Under the pieces are notes generated by a model that made no database searches, was not told where the DNA came from, and was given only the letters and a program-made list of their open reading frames with translations. Made by a program: the position numbers and the translations under genes. A stretch of DNA of 64,000 nt from Melanocharis versteri (Eukaryota; Chordata; Aves; Passeriformes; Melanocharitidae). Below are positions 24,101 to 36,100 of the stretch, piece by piece; the first letter of the stretch is position 1, and each line of letters begins with the position of its first letter. The stretch covers positions 1,612,340 through 1,676,339 of the forward strand of contig VZTG01000486.1 of NCBI GenBank assembly GCA_013397845.1, read 5' to 3'.

Positions 24101-27100
24101 GGTTATGCTTAGTAGAATATAATTTGCAACTGTTCTGCTTTGTCTTGAACTGTAAAATCAAATGGAGGACTAAAACAACTTGGATTTAAAGGTATGTGTA
24201 AACTATGTTATTCCCTGCCTCTTTGGGGCGTATCATATATAATAGTTTTATATAGAAATAAAGACAATTATTTCAGCCTATTAAAAAGAAGAATTCATTG
24301 GTGCAACAGTAAAAATATAACTGCTTAGTGGTGATGGAGAGGAAAGACCTGTCATTATCAGAATGGGAAACAGCAACCCAATTGGTGATGCTTGCTGTTT
24401 ATCTATGCATTTTAATTAATATAGAATTTGGAAACAAGAGACCGATTTTTCCTCTCAGTATATTTTATGCACTGCATTGTTGCAAACATTTTTCAATATC
24501 CCTTGCAACATAAATTGCAATCCAGTTGTCTTCTGAGCAGAGACAGTCTATGCTTCAAATGAAGTAAAAATAAAAACAATTTTTCAACTTCAGTTGCATG
24601 CTTTAATTCAGAACCGGCTTAAAAATTATATTAATAAGAAAAAAAACCTTAAAATGCTGAAAATTTGTAGAGGAAAGTTTTGCCTGAATGTGCATTAGTT
24701 CTTGTAATAGTGGTGCCTGGTATGAGCTGTCATAAGCAAAACTCACTTTTGTCCAATCCATAATTCACAGGTGTGTTAGCATCTGCTCTGCTAAAGAGGG
24801 GATTCTGTAAAGACTTGCACAATATCATGCAAATAAGATTTTTTTTCTAAGATCACTCCTGCTGAGAAATGCTAGATAGAGTTCTTAGTGCTTAGCCTTT
24901 TCATAAGTTAAATTTTTGTAATGTAGGCCAACTACAAATCCAGACTCTCTTGGGTCTGCTTGTCTCATTTTACTTCTTATGGTTATTTTTAAAAGTCATT
25001 TTATTCATGTGCTTAGTTATAAGTAACCAGGTTAATTCCAGTGGATTGAATGACCTACCTTGTGTGCTTCAAGATAAGCTCATCCTTTCCTGAGTTAATT
25101 AGAACTGTGGTAAATGCCTAGTACTGTGATTAAAGAACTCCCCTGGTTCTTAGGTGCCTGGTCATTGTAGCCGAAACCAGCCTTGAATTAAATAGCAGAG
25201 CTTTCTCCGTAAGGGGTACAAAAGAATGACAATGATAATGGCTTGAATGTGGCCAAGTGGATGCTGGATGAGAACTGCCTAAACCGGGCAGTAATGAATG
25301 CAGTGTCTCAAAAATCAAACCTCTTTCCAGGATCCATGGCTTTTCCTCACTACCCTTCTGTGCTTGAATTCTATCCCTGAACAACCTCTGTGGGTTTGGT
25401 CAGATGTCTAGTTTCAAAAATCTAAGCAGAGGGTTGGTCAGCTTAAAAGATTTGCAGGATAGAAAAGTAGGCTTAGTTTGTTGCCTGAAGAAATTCTAGT
25501 GCAAAAATGTTTGCTCTCTCAGAGCTGTGAGGTTATGAAGGTGTTTTCTGATAGAGAACATGCTCATTCTGTCACATTAGAACTGTCACCTTTGGTGTGG
25601 CATAATCAAAATCATTGGCATCAGCCAAAAAGTAGCAAGTCCCTATCTCTGGAAAGTGTAATTTCACACCTGTCCAGAGTGGAAGTACAAATTCTTACAG
25701 ACTTTTTTTATTCTTAGACACATACCAAGAACCTGTAGTTCACTTAACCATTAAGAAAATGAATTGCAAAGACGTTGTATGATCACAACTCCAAATGTAG
25801 AAACCCTTTAACTTTCATACATTGCCTTTTAGTCTTTTGCCTGCTGCCAGACATTAACGCCTGCTGGTGGTGACAGTGCCAAGTTCTGCCAGCCAAACTG
25901 GCCACAAAACAGTGGCATGAAAGGGTCACTTGCCATAGCTTTTGCATGTAATTATACCCATCCTGCAGGTGTGCCACAGCTGTGCACAGATGCACCCAGT
26001 TTAGACCCTCTCTGCTTATAAGCATCCCATGATCAGGGCCACTGCTACCATAGCTGTTAACACCATCTGGTCCTGGGGGCAGCTGAGGAGAGAACTTGTG
26101 CCCCAATAAGCTGTTCTGACACTGCCAGCCTGCTCCTTGGGTCCTCTACCCTGGAGCTCCTCATGACTCTTGTAAGAGAGGAAAAAGATACAGAAACTGT
26201 ATGTGATGTAGCGGTTGGTGATGCAACCACAAAACCAGCTTATCTAGCTTTTTAATATCACTTTCCTGGATGCAGGTCAGGATATGGTCTGGGATAGCGT
26301 AAAATCCTCTGGCAGGCCAGACAGCCTGTGGGACACCACTTCTTAGATTGTCTTCAGGCCAACTTCTTGCCAATTAATCTCATGACTTGAAACAGTAATT
26401 CTGAATCAGCTATTGTAAAGTACATTGCCACGCAGAACATTTCCCTGTTACAGTTTTGCATTATCTGAGAGCAGGGGAGTTATCTTCCCTTTCCGCTGCC
26501 CAAAACATTCTCTTGTTGTCAAGAATAAATGTCAGAATTTTCCACCCAGGGGAGATACCAGTTCTTTTTTTCCTTGACAGCTCTGGCTCTACTTACATCC
26601 ATGTGTTGACATCCTTTTAAATCATTTTGGTAATTGATGCATGAAACTTCATTTTTATTTGAGAACTCTTTAAACTTTTTGTTGGTATTTTCTAGTTCGG
26701 TATTTGTCCTTTTTCACTTTTGTTTTTCTCAGATTTTTATATTATCATTTGTAAAGTAATGCAGAATACCTAAGTAGGATGTAACCTGTGAAGGGGGAAA
26801 TGTCATCCTAGTACTGCTAAACAGCCTTTTTCTTTATTTTTCTCTGCCTTTAATTGTTAAAATTCTAAAGATAAAACCCCCTGTCAGAGTGTTGACAAAA
26901 ACTGTTAAGTATCTGTTAAGCTTTGAATAATTTCTTTCCCTTCTACAGCTGTACTACATCAGCAGAAATTTCACTTGGTTTCATACCACCATAGATAGTG
27001 TTTAGCAGTAGTTCTGTTTTAATCCAGTGCACTAAATGGGCATTGTCAGAGCACTCAGCATGTCATTACTGATGATGTGTGAGGTTCTCCTGGAGCAGAT

Positions 27101-30100
27101 ATAGTCCTTATGTCAGAAGCCCTGGTGCATTCATAATGCTGAGCAGCATTTATGGGTTTACTAATTCATGGCAGACACATTCTCCTCTCTCTCCATAATT
27201 AAAATCTGCTGTTTGGTACAGTGACACATGGTGACACAGTGTACATGACTTCATTAATGCGCTTTGTTTCTCCTGCCCTTGATTTCCTTCAAGGCCAAAG
27301 AGTGCGACGTGAGCAGGTTACCAGTTACTCTGACAAACAGGAGGACACCTCCTGTCCAAACTATTTTACAGAAATACTGGATGACTTTAAATGTCAAACT
27401 ACTGAATGAGGTAAAGGGCTGTCCGTCCTGTCAGGGTTTTCCTCCAAGGGGCAGGATTTGAGAATCATCTGGCACACATTGCATCCAAGTTTACAAGCCT
27501 GCAAGTAAAGTAAGTCAGGAAAGGCTTCTTTTACAAATCCCACCAAGGGATTAGAGGTTGCTGCAAAATTGTTTTGTTTGTAAATTGTAAAGTTTTGAAC
27601 CTTTTCTCTCTTTCTTGGGGATATTGCTTGCTTTCTTACACACTGTGTTTATTTGATGTGCCTCCACCATAAGCTCTTCAATATGAGAATTGCTTTAAAC
27701 TACAGATATGTACTAAGCACTTGAGGGACTTGGCTAGCAATGCTAGGCAGCCTTACAATCTAAACACATTCCCACTTTTTTCCTCTTCAAGAGGTCACAG
27801 AATGGTTTGGGTTGAAAGGAACCTTAAAGCTCATCTAGTTCCAATGTCACTGCCATGGACAAGGACACCTTCCACTAGACCAGGTTGTTCAAAGCCCCAT
27901 CCAACCTGGCCTGGAATACTCTCTCTTAAAATACGGAATCACACAGAATCACTGAACAGGTAAGGTTGGAAGGGACGACAGTGTTCATCTGGTCCAATCT
28001 CCCTGCTCAAGCAGGGTCATCCTAGAGCACATGGCACAGGCTGGATAGACATCGTGATGTCAGTTTAATTACATTGCACTTCTGTACATTTTGTTTCAAT
28101 TGACCTTCATTGTGGCCTCAGAAGCAAAGGTTTTTTGGTTTTGTTTCTACTTATTATTAAAATTACCTGTGTGCGTGCTCTTACACTACATTTGGGACTG
28201 TATCCTGGGACTCCAGGGAGTAGGAATTACATTTCTTGTTCCATGATGGTCAGAGCTTCAACAGTAATTAAAATAAATACTTTCAGTATGAATAAACCAT
28301 TAATGGAAATGTGATCTCATTGGGCATTTGCAAGATAATACAAGCCAATTAAAAAATCCTGGAAGTTGTGTGACTTTGAAACTGTCTCTACAGCTTTGTA
28401 AGTTCCTTTAAAAAAAAAAAAGATACAAAATGTGTTTTAGAGTCCATAGCAATCAGTAAAAGCTGATTTTCAATTTTGTTTTTTACTAGAATTGCTTTCT
28501 AGTTATTAGGAAATGCTTTGTAGTTTTGTTTTTGCTTTCCCTGCCAGTGGTTGCAAAAAAAACATGTCATTGCCCAAGAAAGCCTCTTTCTTTTCTTTAA
28601 TATTTTTAAATACAGATTGTTTGAGTTAGTGTCATGAGTAATTAAGCAGCCTATGGGGATATCCTGTCTGGAGACTTAGTGTTTTCAGTGGATCTGAATG
28701 ATTGAGTTTGGTTTTGTTTGGTTGGTTTTAATCCCATTTTTCATCCAGTAATTTAAAAGAGGAGCCTGCTGTCTTCCTGTTTGTTCCATATAATTGGGAA
28801 AACATGCAAGTTAAGTGTTTGGATCATTGCCAAGACTGTAAATGAGCCCTGCAGCAGCGCTGATGGAAATCATAGCTGAGAGCAATCTTGTGTATTGGTC
28901 AGCGATGGTGTTTCAGAACTTACAAATGATTTGTGAGGGAAGGTGGTAGCAGTGGAGTAAGCCAAGAATAGGCTGGCTGATAACTTGTGCTTCTGTCATT
29001 TGACTGCATCAGATCATATGCCCTTTCTCTAGCTAGGTTCCCAGATCTTATTTTTTACAAAGAATAGCAGTCAAAACTTAGCAGCCTTTTTGCTGAAATT
29101 CTCTATTGCTTCATAGCAAAGTTTTGATCATCACTTCCTTAGTGAACTTGATCTCTGATGTTTCTATTATTCATGTTACATGCAGGTTTTTGGCATTTGT
29201 GACAGAAAGGAATATATACATGTGTGTGTATATGTGTATGCACTAACTTTTCACAATTCAGCTCTATAAAAGAGGGAAATTTTAAAAAAGGGGAGGGGGG
29301 AGGGGCAGAAGGATTTTGAAGAGCAAAGGCTGAAAAGAATGCCTGAACTGGTGTGTCCTTCCATGAATTGTAGTGTATTGGCATCCAGGTTTTGATCTGT
29401 GGAAAGCATTAGACAGTAACATATCCTACAAAGCCAAGATGGGACAAGAGAGCAGAAAATCACATGAAGTAAATAAGGTTTTACAAGTAGGGAAAATCAG
29501 GACACACAAACCACTGAATAGGATTAGTCATGGATGTCCATCGCGGTTCTTAGTGTGATAAGAAGAGATTTGTCAGTGGGAGGTAACAGTTGTCTGTCTC
29601 TGGGTTTAGGAACTGTGTTATACACCTGTGTTTCACACAGCAGTGTCTGGAGGGTACAAATCAGTTTTTTCTTAAGTACTGAATACGTATTTTTAGCCAG
29701 CTGCTGAGCTCTCACAGCTATTAGAAATGTCAATAAAATTTCAGGGTAGTTAATAATTGAGAAGGTGAGGCCCAACAGCTGACTGTGAGGCTGGCCAGTC
29801 GTTTAGAATCCAGATAGTGCTAAACAAAATTGTTTGGCTTCAAAGTTTTAAATTTTGCACATATGGACTGAGCAGCAGATGGAAATAACAGCCGTTATAA
29901 CTTACATACTTATTAGCCAAATGAGATCATTGAGAGTTTTTATAATTGACCGTTTACTTTTCTGTTATTCTGTAGAATGTGCTCTAGAATGAGCAAATGC
30001 TAGAAGATGCTGTAGAATTTGTGGACAGGAAGAGAGGTACCACAGTTCCTTGTCACTGGCACTTGTGCATGTACCAGTAAATATTATGGACTGCAGAGAA

Positions 30101-33100
30101 ATTTGTGGAGCTCCTATCAAGAAATACAGGGTACAGCATTCTTAATCCTTTGCAGTTAGAATTAGATTGCTTTCTCTGGCAAGTTCAAGTGCTCTGTAGC
30201 TTGTGTGTCTCCTTGTAATATTGAGGTGGGCTGTGTAACACTTTTAAGAAAATCCATTTTGTCCATTTCAAAGGAAAGGGAAACCATGAAGAAGGAACTT
30301 GGCTCAGAAACTTTGCTTTGGCCCAAAGATAAATGCTAAATATCTAAAAAAGAGTTTCTAGTGCAGGACTATTGTCATTCATTAGAGTAGCATGCCCTTT
30401 TTTGTTGTCACTACCCCTAGTATTTATCCACATTATTCAGCTTCTATTTATGAAGGGCTGAGAGTCAAGTCAAGATAACATATACAGAAAACTGTAAAAT
30501 TGCCATTGCACAGTGGTTTACTTGGAACACTTCTTGTACTAAAATCATCTTCTGTAAGAACAGGATCAAGCTCCTGATCGGCATTTTATTTACAAAACAA
30601 AAGTGCAAACAAGCAAACAGAAAACCCTACAACCTTGGAGTAAGATGTAACAACCTGTGGCAGGTTTTCTGCTAAGAAAAACATTTGTAAAGGTGCGGTG
30701 CATTTCAGTGTATAGAAAGAAACTTTTCAGTATGACTCCTGAAATTCAAAACATTTTATTTATGTCCTCCTTTGAGAAAGCGCCGCACTCACCTGTGGAC
30801 AGAGACTTACCTGATGCCCCAGACTTCCTTGTGAAGCAGAGAACAGTAGTTCTGAGTAGGGCTGAGAAGTTGTAGGGACCAATACATTAGTGTTGATGTG
30901 ATTGCTATTTGCTGGTACACTTATCCCAAGAAACTCATACTATTTCAGACCAAGCAAAACATGAATTCTGGTACTGGAGGAATTTTATGCTTTGAAGGAG
31001 AGAGAGCAGTAGCTGAGATTCTGTTTTCTGTGAGGCAGGAGAGATTGGAAAGGAAGACAGGAGGGAGGGAGAATGTCCCCAGACACAAAAGGCATCATAC
31101 CATAGCACTTCTCACCACATTGCCCCACTCACCCATTTACCCCTGGTGGTTCACATCACATTCTCACTTTCCTTCTCTTCAAAGTAAGATGCTGAATTCG
31201 GCTTTTAGTCTCTTATTCCTGCTGCTGAATTCAGGACAGGACAAGCCTCCTTTCATGAACTGGGGTTTATGGATTGTTTTTTAGCTACTCATTATGAAGT
31301 GACTGTAATACACTTATTGGAAATATCCTGTGCTGGGAAATCCTCATATCAGGCAGTAATAAATGGCTTGTTTCACATAATACTTACCTCTCTGTGCCAC
31401 TTAAGTAATAACTTGCATTGCATGTGTTTTTCCTTCCTCTTTTGTTATACTGGTAGAAATGAATGAAAGGACAGATTATAAATCATGCAAAACTTGTGGC
31501 TACAATATGAATAGGGGTCCAAGGCCAGAGTTGATCACTGGATTGTCTTCCCTTTGGTGGTCATATGTAGGAGGCAGCAATAAGTAATCCATTGGGTGGT
31601 GCCTCTGGGGCCAACAGATGCAGCTTCTCAGGAGGATCTCCTCTATGCCAGTAACAGATGGTGCTAGGAAGCTTCCGATGCTGCTCTAAAAATTGGAAGG
31701 AGTTGTGGCTAGAAGCACATGGGTGGGAGAGAGAGTCAATGATGGCTGAAGCTTAATTTTTTTCATTTCCTCTCTTTTGATGCAAGGTCTTGCTCTGTAT
31801 AACATATACCTCCACATTTGAGCTCAATGGGAGTTCGGTGTTGAAGATTGCTGAGGTAAGTGCCTCTGTTATACCACAGCTTGTGTCACTTAACCTTTCC
31901 CCACTACCTACAGTGTGTCTTCTATATGTAACCTGAAACTGAACCAGTGTAAAACACATCTACCATCTTTAGGACTAGTATTACCTTATGTCTAGTGTGA
32001 AGAAATAGTTGCAAGTTGGGCAGGTTTGGGCTTGCATGGGAAGGCACTCTAGGAAGTTGACTGATAATTGTATATTCCAGCATTGCACATTTACTACTCC
32101 TCATATTTACTTTATTTTGCTTTTTTGCAATAGAAAAATTTTCTTGAGTTCTTTATAAAACAGCACTGTGCCAATTTCTTACTGGCTGCTACTCTAGCAC
32201 TAATGAAGTTTCCTCATGAGAAGTGTGTAAGCCATAGTGTGCCATGTTAGCACAAGTGCCTCAGTGTTCCCTGTGTGTATCTCTGTCCTGACACATCCAA
32301 GTAAAGCATTTATTATGCCTCTAGATCCATTGGGCTATTAGTCACTCTACTCCCTTTATTCCATTAGATTTTAGTCTGAATTAAATTGTAAATGAGCTTT
32401 GGTTGTAGAAAAACATACCTGCAGGCATATTAAGTGAGCCTTTGTAGGTGGGTGATATTTTTAGTACAGTGTGTTGCAAGCCATGGGCCGTTTGTTCAGG
32501 CTGGAGAAGATGCACAGGAACACTTAATCCTCCTGTGCAACACGCACTGCTGCGTGCAGAATCTATTATAAAATTAAATTGTTAACGTGGTATTGGCAGT
32601 GCAAGTGTCCATGAAGGAATGTAAACATTATTTACATGTCCTACACTCCCAAGTGTCTGTGGACATTTAGAGACATGTTCCTTCTCAGTTTTTGGTATTT
32701 GGGGTGGAGTTCTTTGTAAGAAACAAAAATCCCATGTGAAAATAGCTTACTTTAGCTGGAAGTTACAGTATTTTCTGAGTTTAAGAATAAAACTGACCTT
32801 GCATTATGTTATTGGAAGCTGAGAAAGGAGTTGTAGGGATAACAGGGAACCAAAGAAAACTACTTCCATTTTGTAAAAAATATGAGCTTTAAAAGGCAAG
32901 GATACAACATAAATAGTTCATGTATATAACACATACGGCATAAAAAAGAAGATAGTAATCGTTCTGGATTAGCACATCTTAGATTTTGGTTTCTCTCGTG
33001 CTAGGTGAGACCATAAGGTATGGCTATTTTTGGAGGTCTTTGTAAGCCCCATCTGTAGATGCTGCAGCAAGGATGAACTGAATTGCTACTTAAAGCAAGG

Positions 33101-36100
33101 CACAATTTTTAAATTTCTCCTAAACTCTCTTTATGTCAGTGTCACACTGACAAAAATACACATAATTTTCCCTACTGCAGTTTTTCTCACATTTCTCACA
33201 GACTTCCTAACATGCGAGGCAAAAGCTGATGATTTCAGCTTAGTGCATCTCTTTGTCGTAGGTAAAGAACTCAAGATTAAACAAAGTGCTTGCCGGCAAA
33301 AGCATTTAATGACTCTAAACCCTTCAGCTTTCAATCTTTAAGAGCACTACCTGAGACTGGAGGGGAAATGGTCAATCAGTCATGGTCTGTGTGCTATAAA
33401 CTGTAGAAATAATCAGAAACAATATTTTCTGTTCTCTCTGTAAACAACAGGGTTGTTATTAATCAAAAGCATTCTGAAAAATGGCAGTCGGCTTTCACAG
33501 ATTGATGTGAAACTCTGCTGTTCTCGGTAGTTGCACTTCACTTCATTCTCAGAAGGCCAACCTGGTTTTTAAAAAGCTTTGCTAGTGTACTGATACAAAT
33601 TAGGACAATGATAGTTCTTTTCTCTTATGGTGAACAAGACTCTAATGCACGATGAGTTGTGCCACCAAAGCAATCAAAACTCATTTCTTTCAGTGAATTG
33701 GAACAAGCAGTAATACAGAGTGCACTTGCTTTTATTTAGAGTGTTTGGCAGTACAGTTATTTTCTCCACACTTCTTGAGAAAGTATTAGGCCTCAGTGAA
33801 TGCCTAGGTCTTTCTAAATAGCAAATCCTACTAGGCACATGCATGCTTCCTCGGGTTCCTCCTGCCCAGGCTTTAGGTAAGGCAAAGACTTTAACAGCTG
33901 GCATCACTATGCCTTTGTATCTGAATTATCCAATGTATAAGCAGTAGGAAACAGAAAATAATTTCTCAGTTCAGCATCTGGTTAACCTTCTGATTTGCTC
34001 TAAGGGAAAGGTGGCAGAAAGGAGCTTTCTGTTCCAGTGCCCATGCTATTTAACATTTCTTTCCAAGTCAGTCCCTTAGTTTTCCTAGCCTGCACTCTCT
34101 AGCAAGTAGAGCCACTGCAGGATTGGAAAGGTGCTGCCTTCGTTGCTGGTAGAACTCCCTGAGGACTATCTTTGACAAACAAAGTTACAGCCTGGCCATT
34201 TTGTACTGCCTGATCATTTGCAATTCATGTGTACAAAACACTGGCACTCCAAATCTTTCTGAACCTCATCAGCTTCAAATTAAGGAAGCATCCAACATGA
34301 AGAGCACTATGATTTGTGGCCTAAGTATTAATAGTACTGAAAATAGATTAATAGTATTAAAAATAGAGTAAAGCTTCCCCTGTGCACCTTCCCATGCTTG
34401 CCTAGACACCTGCAAGAAAATTTAGTTGATGCTGTTGCTTGTTTTTATGTGTGTATTTGTTGCTCCAGTGTGCCTTTTGGAGGTTTGTTTTGTTTGACTC
34501 TGTTGTGTTTCATTAGCTAACCCTTCTGTGTTTTGCTCTTAGTTGTGTTTTGCATGCCATAGAGCTGGAAGTTCCCGAATGCATGAAATGATCAAAATGT
34601 CCATTGCACACCTCTTTGGAGCCCTGAGCTCCCGCATTTTTATTGCTGCTTCTTCTTCAGTGGCTTTTCAAAAGGTACCTTGCCCAGCCATTTAGAACAC
34701 AGCCTTTCTGTAAGATTGGAACTCAAGTGGAGAGTATTGTTGCTTATTAGCTCACGTGGGGAGGGGAGAGAAGAAGGAGATATCAACCATGCTCTTTCCA
34801 GAAAGTCAGCCTACCTCTAAGAATGGTATTTCATTAATTAATTCAGGTACTCTAGGAAAAGGCTTACAGCTCAAAAAGACTGATCTCAGCAGCACTGGAA
34901 TGGTTTGGCCTCTGTGAAGGGCTGTATGTGGTTTACAGGCTTTTAGGGTTATTTTGTCCACTGGGGTTCAAGTGATAGCTGAATGATGGGCAGAGTTGGT
35001 CTGGGCCGGCTTACAAGAACATCTTCATCACTGACTGATTGATTGCTTGGTTTCATTTCAACAGGAGTTAGAAACAATCAAGAGTCTTGTTTGTGTGCCC
35101 ATGTCAGTACTGATCAGACTATGTAATCAGATCACTTTAATTTTTCCCTCTTAAAAACTCATCCTCATTAGAGAACTATAAAAATTACTTTGCTTCATAT
35201 AATATCCTTCTCATTCAAAGATGTACACCAGATGCATTTATGTGTACTCCTTATGCATATAATTTATACTATATATTTATATTTTAATAATTTATATTTT
35301 TGTTAATTTTTTCACAGCTAGTCCAATTTATATTTACAGTTCTTACTAGCTATATATCTAAACAATGGCAGAATAAAACCACTAAAACTGAAAAATGTAA
35401 AAGTGTGTGAGCAGTCTTTTTTTTTTTTAAATTTTTTTTTTGGTTGCTTGGTTTGGATTTTGGGGATTCTTGTGGTCATTGTGAATGATAAAGCTTAGTA
35501 TAGGACGAAGGACCAAAACTGCTTCTTCCAGAGGACTGTGTTGTACAGTTCTGTCACAAACATACTCAGTTCCATCCAGACTTTTATCTACTTAGTAGTT
35601 AGTATGCAATGTACTTACACTGTTTACTCCAGTTACAGCAGGTCTTACAGAGAGACCCAACACCTCCCACAAAATACCTGATGGAGGATAGAAACTGCAC
35701 TTTGCAGTGTGCTGTCCCCAGGATCCTGGCTGTGTAACACTTTGGCAGCCATTTGTGTAACATCACCTGGGGCAAAAGTCAAGCACCACTCTGGGCACAG
35801 CACATTGTCAGAAAACTGCCAGCAGCTGGGCATGGAGTTGGGAACTGGATGATCCATCCGTGTTCTTCTGTTGCTACCTTGGCTCCCACAGGATCTCTGA
35901 GCAGAGGAGCCCTCTGCTGGATTGCCAATTATTAAAAGGCAATTGTTTGTGTTATTTATGGTACAGTGCTAGTGTATATTCTGTGTTAAGAAAGGCCCTC
36001 AAAGGCTTTCGGATGTGTTACAGTATGTAATAATTATCACAGAATAAGTGGCAAATTCCTGTATATCAGAAGCAACAAGCTTGAAGAATTGGAGGGTATT

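Larger units (their letters stand above)
17689..31786. other. Intron of 14.1 kb
   Basis: The intron holds two adjacent CR1 3' ends (27795-28047), a short tandem duplication (22461-22512), a G-run cluster (29290-29306), a TG/TA-rich microsatellite near 29210-29240 and an unexplained 70-codon ORF at 23723-23935. The stretch 25780-26400 is more GC-rich than its surroundings but I could not classify it. No exon of the gene is missing here by frame or by residue count. Confidence 0.7.

Noticed and set aside
25780..26400. More GC-rich block considered as an LTR
   Set aside because: I could find neither LTR boundaries nor a family pattern, so it is left unclassified.
30898..31284. 128-codon ORF in the 14.1-kb intron
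   Set aside because: No recognisable domain; low-complexity Pro/Ser/Leu text, and no ARFGEF3 residues are missing here.
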